Positions 15,919 to 24,834 of a stretch of DNA of 33,161 nucleotides are shown here, one piece after another (the first letter of the stretch is position 1; every line of letters starts with the position of its first letter). The translations under genes and the position numbers were made by a program. The notes below the pieces were generated by a model. It was not told the origin of the DNA. It saw only the letters and a list, made by a program, of their open reading frames with translations, and searched no databases. The stretch is from Oligoflexia bacterium. Lineage in GTDB: Bacteria; Bdellovibrionota; UBA1018. The stretch lies in assembly GCA_903935335.1 (NCBI GenBank), contig CAIZRG010000047.1:1-33161 (forward strand), in the 5' to 3' direction.

Positions 15919-18085
15919 TTTTTTTATGAATAGAATTTTTAGTTTTTGATGTTTCATCATTTAGAATTTCAACATCATAGATAGAGAGGGTCATTTTTAC
16001 ATTTCCCATCAGGACTTGAATTTGATCGTTTCTCAGTTCTACAATTTTTCCCATGCTTTTCCATTTGGGGATTTTGACTAAGTTTCCTACCTTAAAATTT
16101 TCTAGGCTTTGGTTTTTGTTTTTGAATGAGAGGTTGAGGGTGTGATCTAGCTCTGGGGCCTCTCTTTGCAGAATGGATTTCATTTGAATCGAAGTTTGAG
16201 TAAAAAAGTTTTGAAGTTGTCTTGAGAGGGCCTTTTGTTTGTTTGGATGTTCTTTTGAGTTTTTGTCTGGGTCTAATTTTCTGAGAGAGGTTCGGATTTC
16301 TTCTTGGGCTTGATCTAAAAGATGGTTTAATTTTTTTTGTACTTGATCCGCTATTTTCTGAGTCGTAGTAGTTGTCCGCATCATCCACTCTGCCTTGAGT
16401 TGTTCAGCCTCTTTTAGAGCTTGGATTGCTTTTTCTTTTGCGTGACTGGTTTCTTGAAGGTCTGTTTCAAGTTTCAATAGGATTTTTTCCCATTCTTGAT
16501 GCTCAGTGGATAAGAAGCTTCGTGCTCGAGAGATCACTTCCTGAGGGATGCCGAGTCTTTCAGCCGTTTCTAAGGCTCTAGATCTTCCAGGGATCCCCAA
16601 AGCTAGATGATAGGTAGGTGTTTGTGAGGATTCATCAAAGGCCATACTGGCATTGAGGATGCGTGAGTCTGAAAGGGGGAGGGCTTTGAGGTGTGGATCG
16701 TGTGTTGTGGTAATAATGATTGATTTTTTTGATAAGAGGGTTTCAAGGATAGCTCTTCCAAAGGCAGATCCTTCTTCTGGGTCAGTTGCAGAATTGAACT
16801 CATCTAGGAGGATTAAGCTCTGATCCGTTAAATTTTCAAGAATTTCTTTAAATTGAATGAGATGACCTGAAAAACTAGAAACTTGGTGTTCAAGGGATTG
16901 AGAATCTCCTAAATCAGCAAAAAAAGGATCACAATAAGGGATGATGGGTGATTCACTTGCGGGGAATAAAAATCCTGTTCGAGCGCAGATTCCTGCTAAA
17001 CCCAAAGTTTTTAATAAAACAGTTTTACCTCCCGTATTAGGTCCAGTGAGTAAAAGACATTGAGAAGGTTCTCCAAAGGTGATTGTATTTCGGATAATCG
17101 AATCCAGAGGGAGTGACCATCTCAGGAGAGGATGAAAGGTTTCCTTTAAAGAAAAGTAACGTTTCTCAGTGATTTGGATGAATTGACCTTCGTAGAGTTG
17201 GCCTAATTTTGCTTTAGCTTGGATGGAGTCCCAGTAGGAAACAGACTGGATGCTTTGTTGAATCTGTTGAATAAATGGTATCAATTGATCAGAGGTTGTT
17301 TTTAAGATTCGATGAATTTCTTGAAGTAAATTACTTTGTGTTTGACGTAATTGGTGGTTGAGTGAAGTGATTTCTTTGGGTTCAATAAAGGCAGTTTGAC
17401 GGCTAGCTGAAATTTCGTGCACAATGCCATGAATTTCATTTTGCAATGAAACTTTAATAGGTAGAACATAGCGGCCATCCCTGAAATCAGTGAAATTTTC
17501 TTGGGCAATTCCTTTCTTTAGAAAATGCTTAAGAAGGTTCTCTAAAGTCTGATGAATTTCTTTTTTAAGAGAACGAACTTCTGAATGTAAAAAACGGTAG
17601 TGGTGAGATGCATTTTCTGAGATTTGTCCGTCAGGATCTAAAACCGTATTGAGGATCTTTAAAATGGGTTGAGGATCAAAGAGTTCAGAAAGCGATTTTT
17701 TGAATTTTTCTCCTTTGATTTTCTCATAAGGAAATTGAATCCAGATATGGATAGTTTGAAGCCAGAGTCGAAGTTTATGGAGTTCGTTTAACTCAAGAGT
17801 CGCACCTCGAGAGAGACGGTCAATGAGTTCGGTTGGATCAGGTAAGTCGGTAAGAGCTTCCCAGAGCGGGGTTTCAGTCAATAGCGAAAGAATTTCATAA
17901 ACCTCTTGTTGAAGATCCTGGGCTGTCTGAATATCTGATGCCCAAGAATTGAAATCTTTCAGTTGAACAATAAGTGTTTTTCCGGGTATTGTTTTTGCTT
18001 CATTTTCAGCTAGATCAAGAAAACGATTCCAATCGAGTGCTTGAGTTGCTTTAGATTTTGAAAAAAAGGTCACGAATGATACCAC
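15899..18085 (-). CDS. mutS2: MutS2-type ATPase lacking the Smr domain
   Basis: The start is GTG: 18085, or 18073, which has AAGGTGG at better spacing. The product of about 728 residues contains the MutS lever/clamp helices (about 130-300), Walker A GPNTGGKT (about 348-355), Walker B LILLDEFNSATDPEEG, the STTHDPHLK-like switch (ITTTHDPHLKAL), and a long coiled coil (about 530-640). The C-terminus has a KOW-like strand region (VGNLVKIPKWKSMGKIVELR) and then a short Lys/Pro tail. The usual Smr nuclease domain of about 80 residues is absent. Known: MutS2/RqcU splits collided ribosomes or suppresses recombination, and the nuclease part is needed for some of this. The 5' end overlaps the divergent SprT-like gene. 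Confidence 0.9.
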   Translation of the reverse strand: MVSFVTFFSKSKATQALDWNRFLDLAENEAKTIPGKTLIVQLKDFNSWASDIQTAQDLQQEVYEILSLLTETPLWEALTDLPDPTELIDRLSRGATLELNELHKLRLWLQTIHIWIQFPYEKIKGEKFKKSLSELFDPQPILKILNTVLDPDGQISENASHHYRFLHSEVRSLKKEIHQTLENLLKHFLKKGIAQENFTDFRDGRYVLPIKVSLQNEIHGIVHEISASRQTAFIEPKEITSLNHQLRQTQSNLLQEIHRILKTTSDQLIPFIQQIQQSIQSVSYWDSIQAKAKLGQLYEGQFIQITEKRYFSLKETFHPLLRWSLPLDSIIRNTITFGEPSQCLLLTGPNTGGKTVLLKTLGLAGICARTGFLFPASESPIIPYCDPFFADLGDSQSLEHQVSSFSGHLIQFKEILENLTDQSLILLDEFNSATDPEEGSAFGRAILETLLSKKSIIITTTHDPHLKALPLSDSRILNASMAFDESSQTPTYHLALGIPGRSRALETAERLGIPQEVISRARSFLSTEHQEWEKILLKLETDLQETSHAKEKAIQALKEAEQLKAEWMMRTTTTTQKIADQVQKKLNHLLDQAQEEIRTSLRKLDPDKNSKEHPNKQKALSRQLQNFFTQTSIQMKSILQREAPELDHTLNLSFKNKNQSLENFKVGNLVKIPKWKSMGKIVELRNDQIQVLMGNVKMTLSIYDVEILNDETSKTKNSIHKKIKPPKP

Positions 18086-18693
18086 CTTGCTCAGTGAAGC
18101 GGGTTACCAGAAGCTACAGATACTCAGATTCATCTTTTGTAACAAGTAATTTGAGAGAAGGGTTTGGTTTAGCATTGGATTTATTGGTCGTTTTTATGGA
18201 AATCAGTCGGGATCACTTTGATAACTTTTTAGATCCCCCTCAATTAACTTGGAACTCACGCTTACGGGTGAGTGCAGGAAGATTTATTCCGGGGAGTAGA
18301 AAATGGGCTCAACGATTTCCAGCAAGAATTGAAATTGCTCAATATTTGTTAGAAGAAAAAAATAGCATCGAACTTATTTATGATACTCTCGCACATGAAT
18401 CGATTCATTACTGGTTGTGGTTGAGGAGGCGTCCTTACGGTCATACTCCTGAGTTTCTGCGAAAGATGAAGGAGATGGGGGTGAGTCGCTATAATCCGGT
18501 GCCTCGTTTGCGGCCATATAAATATTTCTATTATTGCCATCAGTGTCAGAAGAGATTTCCTGCGAGAAAACGACTAGGCTTTCTTGCATGTGCAGGATGC
18601 TGCGAGCAGTATTCAAATGGACAATATGATGCTCGATTTAAGCTTGTATTAGAAGGCTGTTCGGTCACTTCAACTGAATCGCCTTGTGCATAG
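18076..18693 (+). CDS. SprT-like zinc metalloprotein
   Basis: From the ATG at 18076 (AGG six bases before; a TTG at 18058 is also in frame) the product has 205 residues. The core shows AHESIHYWLWLRRRPYGHTPEF: the HExxH metal-binding helix and a third histidine. A C-terminal zinc ribbon follows, with CHQC and CAGCC pairs. This is the SprT/Spartan domain layout. Known: eukaryotic Spartan cuts DNA-protein crosslinks; bacterial SprT is poorly understood. It is divergent from mutS2 with overlapping 5' ends, which could couple their expression. The first 30 or so residues look unlike the family, so a later start such as ATG 18197 cannot be excluded. Confidence 0.82.
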   Translation: MIPPCSVKRVTRSYRYSDSSFVTSNLREGFGLALDLLVVFMEISRDHFDNFLDPPQLTWNSRLRVSAGRFIPGSRKWAQRFPARIEIAQYLLEEKNSIELIYDTLAHESIHYWLWLRRRPYGHTPEFLRKMKEMGVSRYNPVPRLRPYKYFYYCHQCQKRFPARKRLGFLACAGCCEQYSNGQYDARFKLVLEGCSVTSTESPCA

Positions 18694-18722
18694 GTATAAA
18701 ATCGATTATAGTCCTTTTCTCA

Positions 18723-19103
18723 ATGGGGAATAAAAAACGACTATCTATCATTATAGTTGGAGTCTTCGGGTGGATGCTAGGAATTGCTTCTGATGGAGTT
18801 GTTGAAAAAAAAATACAAATAAAAGACAAAGCTCATTTGCTTCCGTCTCAAGAGGTGGTTTGGGTCTCTAAAAGCGATCAGTCTAAGAGTTGCGATCCAG
18901 AGTCGGGGGTGAGTCTTCTTCAAGGGAGGGAAGAGCTGAAAAAAATAAAAATTTTAGTATTTGATTCTAAAAAAAAGAATAAGGGTCGTTTGTATATTCA
19001 GATGTGTGGAGCCCCTGGAGGTACCATGAATGTGTTTTTGATTCCGAGAAGAAATCTGACGGCAGCTATTTCTTTAGGTTATGAAGAATTTTCAGACCCA
19101 TGA
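18723..19103 (+). CDS. Small exported protein of unknown function
   Basis: The likely start is ATG 18723; an in-frame TTG at 18684 overlaps the SprT-like gene. No good ribosome-binding site is visible. The 126-residue product opens with MGNKKRLS and a hydrophobic stretch, as an export signal or N-terminal anchor. The rest has a strand-rich second half (ELKKIKILVFDSKKKNKGRLYIQMCG, then GTMNVFLIPRRNL) with two cysteines (in KSCDPE and MCGAPGG) that could pair. I recognise no family. It may be co-transcribed with the SprT-like gene. Confidence 0.55.
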   Translation: MGNKKRLSIIIVGVFGWMLGIASDGVVEKKIQIKDKAHLLPSQEVVWVSKSDQSKSCDPESGVSLLQGREELKKIKILVFDSKKKNKGRLYIQMCGAPGGTMNVFLIPRRNLTAAISLGYEEFSDP

Positions 19104-19185
19104 AAACAGTCACGAAATAAACAGTTACGCAATGAAGAGTATTGAGATGGGATTTTAAATTAAATTTTTTCCTAAAATAATTATA

Positions 19186-19214
19186 TTGACAGTAATATCG
19201 CCTAACGTTAGAAA
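19186..19214 (+). promoter_or_regulatory. Candidate promoter with palindromic operator before the AAA+ gene
   Basis: TTGACA (19186-19191) matches the -35 consensus perfectly, and TAGAAA (19209-19214) lies 17 bases downstream as -10 (four of six). The perfect 10-base palindrome CTAACGTTAG (19202-19211) overlaps the spacer and -10, where a dimeric repressor would block RNA polymerase. It lies about 65 bases before the ATG at 19280. Confidence 0.5.
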
Positions 19215-19279
19215 GATATTTAAAAAAAATTCACATTGACTGAAATAAATCAGGGAAGAAGTAAGGGACTCCCTAATGT

Positions 19280-20128
19280 ATGGAAATGGTTCATTTTATA
19301 CCGCCTAGTCAGCGACGTTTAGCGCTTTTAGCGGCGCAAGCCGATAGTGCTCCTGCTCTTATCTATGGGGGAAGCGGAACTGGCAAAAGTGCAATTGGTT
19401 GTTGGATACATTCAAATGGTCCTCGAGCCGCTCAGTCTTTTGTTCATGCTGTCCAGTCTAAACCTTTAGGGGGTCAGATCTTGCAAGCACAGGGGGGGAC
19501 TCTTATCATTCCCGAGATGGGAGAGTGGTCTCTTTCTGAACAAAAAGTTTTGCTGGGATATTTGAAGACAAAAGTGATTGTCAGTCATGAGGGAGAGGTT
19601 TTACCAATGATTGCAAATGCGAGGATTATTGGTACAACGAGTCAAGCCTTAGAGGGTCGAGCTCAAGGAGGGCTTTTTAACATTGAACTTCTGGAGAAGT
19701 TGAATGTTTTTCGAATTGAAATGCCTCCTCTTTCTAAAAGATTGGAAGAGTTTGATGATATTGTGATGGGATTTATGGGCGAAATGACTCGTCAACTCCA
19801 CAAAGACCATTTGAGGGCATTGGCTCCTGAGGTATGGGATCGGCTTAGGTCTTATGATTGGCCAGGAAATTTGCGGGAGCTGCGAAACGTGTTACGCTAT
19901 GCTGTGGCGACTGCAAAGACTGATCGGATTGAGTTTTCAGATCTACCTGACTTTGGTTATGCTCGAGTTGATTTTCGTGCTACACGTGAAGAGTTTGAAA
20001 AGATCTATCTTTTGGAGTTATTAAAAACGTTTAATTGGGAAATTGATAAAACCTGTAGAATGACGCGTATTGATAAAAACGCCCTTTTATCAAAAATTAA
20101 GCATTACGGGATTACTGTCGAACGATAG
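19280..20128 (+). CDS. NtrC-like AAA+ protein without sigma-54 contact loop, with Fis-type HTH
   Basis: A 282-residue protein with no N-terminal sensor domain. Walker A (YGGSGTGKS, 29-37) is intact. Only about 36 residues separate it from the Walker B strand GGTLIIPE (72-79), against about 60 in NtrC; the missing part holds the ELFG and GAFTGA segments, the latter contacting sigma-54. The Walker B aspartate is replaced (IIPE for FLDE), and the arginine finger motif FREDLYYRL reads FNIELLEKL. The lid motif YDWPGNLRELRNVLRYAV and a C-terminal Fis-type helix-turn-helix (EIDKTCRMTRIDKNALLSKI) are well kept. I infer a DNA-binding regulator that may bind nucleotide but cannot activate sigma-54 in the usual way. 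It precedes the nucleoside importer, separated by a terminator. ATG 19286 is an alternative start. Confidence 0.85.
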   Translation: MEMVHFIPPSQRRLALLAAQADSAPALIYGGSGTGKSAIGCWIHSNGPRAAQSFVHAVQSKPLGGQILQAQGGTLIIPEMGEWSLSEQKVLLGYLKTKVIVSHEGEVLPMIANARIIGTTSQALEGRAQGGLFNIELLEKLNVFRIEMPPLSKRLEEFDDIVMGFMGEMTRQLHKDHLRALAPEVWDRLRSYDWPGNLRELRNVLRYAVATAKTDRIEFSDLPDFGYARVDFRATREEFEKIYLLELLKTFNWEIDKTCRMTRIDKNALLSKIKHYGITVER

Positions 20129-20139
20129 TAATCTTCGTA

Positions 20140-20204
20140 ACCACTTCTGGAAGCCACCCCCTATATCCCCCCAAGGCTTCTAGAAGTGGTCTTTTTGTTT
20201 TTTT
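20140..20204 (+). terminator. Rho-independent terminator after the AAA+ gene
   Basis: ACCACTTCTGGAAGCC (20140-20155) pairs with GGCTTCTAGAAGTGGT (20175-20190) over 16 positions with one G-T wobble. The 19-base loop is C-rich, and a run of T interrupted by one G follows. It begins 11 bases after the AAA+ stop and separates it from the importer operon. Confidence 0.88.
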
Positions 20205-20293
20205 CCTTTTATTTTCCAATTATTGAGAATCTCTCAGTTTTTTTCACCTTTGTCATTGAGCCTAAGCGCAGGATATGGGAAAAGGAAGTTCTA

Positions 20294-21313
20294 ATGAGAG
20301 CATGGTTCAAAATTTCTCCTTTATTATGTGTTTTTGTAAATTTTTTTGTTTGTTCCGAAGTTTTTGCGGAAGAGGTGAAACTTCAGGGAGGCGGAAAACT
20401 TCGAATTGGATTGGTTTTAGATCGGGGAGGGATAGATGATAAATCTTTTAATGCATCGGCTTATGAAGGGGCGAAAAAAGCAAGAGATACTTTGGGTGCT
20501 GTACTCAAATATGTAGAATCAACAGATGGTAATTTTGTTCCTTTGCTGACTTCTTTTGCTCAGAAGAAATTTGATTTGGTGATTGCAGTGGGCGTGTCTC
20601 AAGTAGATGCTTTGAAAAAGGTAGCTTCACAGTTTCCGCAGCAGCAGTTTGCAATTGTGGATGGAGAAGTAAATGTTCCGAATGTGAAGTCCATTTTATT
20701 TCAAGAGCATGAAGGCTCTTTTTTAGTGGGGGCCATTGCTGCTTTAAAGTCGAAGTCAGGCAAGATTGGGTTTATTGGTGGAATGGACATTCCTTTGATT
20801 CGTCGATTTGCTTTAGGCTACCAGGCTGGTGCAAAGAAAGCTCAGCCAGATATTAAAGTGGTGACCAATTATGTAGGGATAACAGAGGATTCTTGGAATA
20901 ACCCAGCCAAGGCAAAGGAACTCGCTGTTTCACAGTACGATTCAGGAGTAGACGTTATTTTTTCTGCTTCTGGAGCTTCGGGTAGTGGTCTCTTTGATGC
21001 TGCTGAGGAGAAAAAAAAATATGCAATTGGAGTGGATTCAAATCAAAACTGGGTAAAACCTAAATATATTCTAACGAGTATGGTGAAGTGTATTACTCAA
21101 GCTGTTTTTGATGTTTGCAAAGAAGTTTCTCGCGGAGAGTTTCATGCGGGGATACAAAGAAATGGTTTAGCTGATGGGGGTGTGTACTATGCTGTAGATC
21201 AGTTTAATCAGGATCTTCTTTCAAAATCTCTGATAGATCAAGTTGAGCAATTTAAGGCTGATATTATTTCAGGCAAGATCCAGGTGCCTGATTACTATAA
21301 AAACAAAAAATGA
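20294..21313 (+). CDS. BMP-family nucleoside-binding protein (ABC importer receptor)
   Basis: I chose ATG 20294 because AAAGGAAG stands seven bases before it and a normal signal peptide follows (cleavage after EVFA). Longer frames from 20186 would overlap the terminator. The mature protein of about 315 residues matches the BMP/PnrA family: LRIGLVLDRGGIDDKSFN at the start, FDLVIAVGVSQVDAL, GKIGFIGGMDIPLIRRFALGYQAGAK, and GVDVIFSASGASGSGLFDAA. Known: these receptors bind purine nucleosides. Many relatives are lipoproteins, but no lipobox is present, so it is probably soluble in the periplasm. Its stop overlaps the ATPase start by four bases. Confidence 0.93.
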   Translation: MRAWFKISPLLCVFVNFFVCSEVFAEEVKLQGGGKLRIGLVLDRGGIDDKSFNASAYEGAKKARDTLGAVLKYVESTDGNFVPLLTSFAQKKFDLVIAVGVSQVDALKKVASQFPQQQFAIVDGEVNVPNVKSILFQEHEGSFLVGAIAALKSKSGKIGFIGGMDIPLIRRFALGYQAGAKKAQPDIKVVTNYVGITEDSWNNPAKAKELAVSQYDSGVDVIFSASGASGSGLFDAAEEKKKYAIGVDSNQNWVKPKYILTSMVKCITQAVFDVCKEVSRGEFHAGIQRNGLADGGVYYAVDQFNQDLLSKSLIDQVEQFKADIISGKIQVPDYYKNKK

Positions 21314-22863
21314 CTCCGTCTGTTGAGTTTCGAGGTCTCAGCAAAGCTTTTCATGGCAACATGGCCAATACTGATTTGTCTTTCAAAGTCAGGAAGGGAA
21401 GTGTTCACGCAATTATTGGTGAAAATGGTGCTGGTAAATCTACTGCTATGAAAATCCTTTATGGGATTTATCAGCCTGATGAAGGTGAAATTTATATTGA
21501 GGGAAAGCTTTGGGGAGGTCGTCAAAAACCTTGGTCTTCCTCGTCCGATGCGATTTTACATGGGATTGGAATGGTCCATCAACATTTTATGTTGGGTGGG
21601 CCTCATACCGTGCTGGATAATATTCTTTTAGGAGCAGAACAGGCCCACTGGGGTTGGAGGTGGTTACCTAAAGCACTGAGGCCTATTGATCGTGATGAAG
21701 CTCGCCAGCGTTTGGAGTCCTTGTCTGAGCAGTATGGCCTCAAAGTTGCTTGGGATGCTTTAGTGGAGAACCTCTCTGTAGGGGTTCATCAAAGAATTGA
21801 AATTTTGAAACTTTTGTATCGGGATGCCAAAATTCTTATTTTGGATGAGCCGACAGCTGTTTTAACTCAGCAAGAAACGAATGAACTGTTTGATCATTTA
21901 AGAAAACTTTGTCATCGAGGTAAAACGATCTTAATGATTACTCATAAACTCAAAGAAGTGATGAGTATAGCAGATCGAGTCACTGTTTTTAGAGCTGGAA
22001 AAATCGTAGGAGAACGTGAAATCCACAAAACCTATGTCGAAGATCTGGCAAGCCTTATGGTAGGAAGAAAGGTGAGTCTCAAGGCTGAATCTCCTCCACA
22101 GGTCGTACTCCAAGAACCAGTACTTCAAGTTCAAGGGTTGAGTGTGAAGGACTTTAAGCTTCAAGAGGTCAGTCTTCAGGTTCGTCGAGGAGAAGTGGTG
22201 GGTATTGCTGGAGTCGAAGGCAATGGTCAAGCAGAGCTGCTTCAAGTTTTACTTCATCCACTTGAATATCAGAACCGAATGAAGGGGGTCATCGAAGTCG
22301 TTGGTAAAAACATCGAAGGCTTGAACACTCGCCAAATTAGAGATTTAGGGATGGGAGTGATTCCAGACGATCGTTTACGAGATGCTCTTTTGACCGATCG
22401 TCCTGCCCAAGAAAATTATATTTTAGGCTTACATCGTGAAAAGCCATTTTGTCAGGCAGGACTGATTCTAGATCGCCAGGTAGAGGAATTGACTGACCAA
22501 GCGATGGAGGAATATGATATTCGGCCAAGGTCTCGACTTTTAAAAGCAGATCGATTTTCTGGAGGGAATCAACAAAAGTTGGTGATTGCTCGTGAATTTT
22601 TTCGATCTCCTAAGCTCTTAGTGATCGCTCAGCCTACGCGGGGAGTAGATGTGGGAGCTATTGAATTCATTCATAAAAAAATATTTCGTGCTCGTTCTGA
22701 AGGAAGTGGTATTTTGCTGATTTCGTCTGAGCTTGATGAGATTTTAGCTCTTTCGGATCGTATTTTGGTGATGTACACAGGGAAAATTATTTTTGAATTT
22801 AACCGGGGTGAGGTGACTGAGCAGGCTCTTGGTCTCGCGATGGGGGGTGAGGCTAGGTCATGA
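21310..22863 (+). CDS. Nucleoside ABC importer ATPase with two ABC domains
   Basis: The 517 residues form two ABC domains. The first has Walker A GENGAGKST (37-45), signature LSVGVHQRIEI and Walker B ILILDEPTAVLT. The second has a degenerate Walker A (GVEGNGQAELL), signature FSGGNQQKLVIAREF and Walker B LLVIAQPTRGVDVGA. The degenerate second site is usual for the NupO/YufO and RbsA groups. Overlaps of four bases link it to the receptor gene upstream and the first permease downstream. Together they form a complete nucleoside uptake system in the order receptor-ATPase-permease-permease. Confidence 0.94.
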   Translation: MTPSVEFRGLSKAFHGNMANTDLSFKVRKGSVHAIIGENGAGKSTAMKILYGIYQPDEGEIYIEGKLWGGRQKPWSSSSDAILHGIGMVHQHFMLGGPHTVLDNILLGAEQAHWGWRWLPKALRPIDRDEARQRLESLSEQYGLKVAWDALVENLSVGVHQRIEILKLLYRDAKILILDEPTAVLTQQETNELFDHLRKLCHRGKTILMITHKLKEVMSIADRVTVFRAGKIVGEREIHKTYVEDLASLMVGRKVSLKAESPPQVVLQEPVLQVQGLSVKDFKLQEVSLQVRRGEVVGIAGVEGNGQAELLQVLLHPLEYQNRMKGVIEVVGKNIEGLNTRQIRDLGMGVIPDDRLRDALLTDRPAQENYILGLHREKPFCQAGLILDRQVEELTDQAMEEYDIRPRSRLLKADRFSGGNQQKLVIAREFFRSPKLLVIAQPTRGVDVGAIEFIHKKIFRARSEGSGILLISSELDEILALSDRILVMYTGKIIFEFNRGEVTEQALGLAMGGEARS

Positions 22864-23939
22864 TTTTTTTTAAAAAGATGATTTATTTTTTAAAGCCTTT
22901 ATTTTCTGTAGTTCTGGGTCTTGGCTTAGGCTTAGTGATTACCAAAATTGCTGGAGAGGATCCCTGGAACGTTCTCCAGATTTTACTAAAAAGTGCTTTT
23001 GGTTCTCGCTATGACATAGGGATGACTCTTTTCTATTCAATCCCTTTAGTTTTTACTGGGCTTTCGGTTGCTTTAGCTTTTCAGGCAAAATTATTTAACA
23101 TTGGAGCTGAAGGTCAACTTGCTATGGGTTCTATTGCTGCAGCTGCCTTTGGGATTTATTTTCCAAATATTCCATTTCCAGTAGCTCCTATTTTAGCTTC
23201 AATTTGTGCTTTTTTAGTAGGTGCAGTTTGGGGAGCAATTCCAGGCTGGCTTAGGGCAAGACGAGGCAGCCATGAGGTGATCAATACGATTATGTTAAAT
23301 TTTATTGCCTCTGGTTTAACAAGTTGGATGACACTTTATCTTTTTAGAAATTTAGATTCCCAAAACCCAGAGACAAAGGCAGTGGGAGCAGGATATTGGA
23401 TGCCTCATCTGAAAATTTTTGGTGAATCACCGGTGAGTTTTTCTATTTTTATTGCTCTTTTTGCTGCATTTTGTGTTTGGTTTTTTCTGTGGAAAACCGC
23501 TCTCGGATATGAAATTCGTGCTGTGGGTCAAAATGAGAGTGCTGCAAGAACTGTGGGAATTGATTCTGCGAAGATCCGGATTTTGGTGATGGCAGTCGCT
23601 GGAGGGCTTTCTGGATTGGTTGCTACCAATGAAATCTTAGCACATGCGGGAAGATTTAGATTAGGTTTCTCCCCTGGGTATGGATTTATGGGAATTGCAG
23701 TGGCTTTATTGGGGAGGAACAAGCCAGGAGGAGTTGTTCTTGCAGCACTTCTTTTTGGGGCTCTTCATAAGGGGACTTCTGATTTAGATTTAGAAACTGA
23801 AAATGTAACTCGAGACTTATCTCAAATTCTCCAAGCTCTGATTATTCTTTGTGTGTCAGCTGAAGGGCTTTGGTCTTTTTTATTGGAGAGTTCTTTTGGG
23901 TTTAAGAAGAAAAAAAAATCAGAGATTCGGACTTTATAG
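22860..23939 (+). CDS. Nucleoside ABC importer permease 1 (NupP-like)
   Basis: This protein of 359 residues has about eight to ten membrane helices, of the BPD_transp_2 family. Typical segments are AKLFNIGAEGQLAMGSIAAA, RGSHEVINTIMLNFIA, the cytoplasmic coupling stretch GYEIRAVGQNESAARTVGID, and GRFRLGFSPGYGFMGIAVALLGR. The ATG overlaps the ATPase stop (ATGA). With the second permease it forms the membrane channel for nucleosides. Confidence 0.93.
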   Translation: MIFFKKMIYFLKPLFSVVLGLGLGLVITKIAGEDPWNVLQILLKSAFGSRYDIGMTLFYSIPLVFTGLSVALAFQAKLFNIGAEGQLAMGSIAAAAFGIYFPNIPFPVAPILASICAFLVGAVWGAIPGWLRARRGSHEVINTIMLNFIASGLTSWMTLYLFRNLDSQNPETKAVGAGYWMPHLKIFGESPVSFSIFIALFAAFCVWFFLWKTALGYEIRAVGQNESAARTVGIDSAKIRILVMAVAGGLSGLVATNEILAHAGRFRLGFSPGYGFMGIAVALLGRNKPGGVVLAALLFGALHKGTSDLDLETENVTRDLSQILQALIILCVSAEGLWSFLLESSFGFKKKKKSEIRTL

Positions 23940-23949
23940 GGGATATAAA

Positions 23950-24834
23950 ATGGAAGTTTTTATGTGGATTGTTCAATTAATGGCATCAACTTGTCGAGTA
24001 TCCACACCCCTCCTTTTTGCTGCCATGGGTGGAATGATGAGCGAGAGGTCTGGGGTTGTCAATATTGCTTTGGAAGGATTGATGCTCTTGGGGGCATTTG
24101 TGGCCGCAGCTGCTACGGATTTTACTCATTCTCCAGTGCTGGGGGCTTTTGCGGCGTTCATGGCTGGACTGATTTTTTCAATTTTTTACGCATTTTTTGT
24201 CATTGAGATTGGTTCTGATCAGATTGTAGCTGGGACTGCAATGAACATGCTTGCACTAGGTTTGACTCCTTTTTTTTCAAAAATTCTATACGGATCTAGT
24301 ACTTCTACTCCGAGTTTACCGATTGAGTTTAGATTTCAGTATGCACCTGTTTGGATTGCTTTTGGGGTGGTTGTTTTATGTTGGGTTTGGATCGTGAAAA
24401 CTCCATTTGGCCTTTGGGTTCAATTTGCAGGAGAGCATCCTGAAGCATTAGATTGTGCTGGGGTTTGTGTAAAACGAGTTCGATGGATGGCCGTTCTAGT
24501 GGGAGGAGGATTAGCAGGTTTAGGGGGAGCTTCTCTTTCTATTTTTCTCTCTTCATCGTTTTCAAGGAATATGACGGCGGGTCGGGGGTTTATGGCTTTA
24601 GCCGCCCTTATTTTTGGAAAGTGGAAACCGATTCCTGCAGCATTGGCTTGTTTATTATTTGGATTTTCAGATGCTATACAAATTAGGCTTCAAAGCGTCG
24701 TTCTCTGGGGAAATGAGCCTGTACCCGTTCAGTTTATTCAAATCTTGCCTTATTTTGTGACCATTCTTGTTCTTGCTGGATTTGTGGGTCAGGCAAGGGC
24801 GCCTCAAGCATTAGGTATCCCATTTGTAAAATGA
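23950..24834 (+). CDS. Nucleoside ABC importer permease 2 (NupQ-like)
   Basis: The start is ATG 23950: AGGGGAT lies six bases before it and it sits 10 bases after the first permease stops. Upstream in-frame codons would overlap that gene. The 294-residue product has about eight membrane helices with the family segments GMMSERSGVVNIALEGLMLLGAF, SDQIVAGTAMNMLALGL, and FGLWVQFAGEHPEALDCAGV in the coupling region. It is shorter than permease 1, as usual for NupQ. The next gene overlaps its stop by four bases. Confidence 0.93.
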   Translation: MEVFMWIVQLMASTCRVSTPLLFAAMGGMMSERSGVVNIALEGLMLLGAFVAAAATDFTHSPVLGAFAAFMAGLIFSIFYAFFVIEIGSDQIVAGTAMNMLALGLTPFFSKILYGSSTSTPSLPIEFRFQYAPVWIAFGVVVLCWVWIVKTPFGLWVQFAGEHPEALDCAGVCVKRVRWMAVLVGGGLAGLGGASLSIFLSSSFSRNMTAGRGFMALAALIFGKWKPIPAALACLLFGFSDAIQIRLQSVVLWGNEPVPVQFIQILPYFVTILVLAGFVGQARAPQALGIPFVK

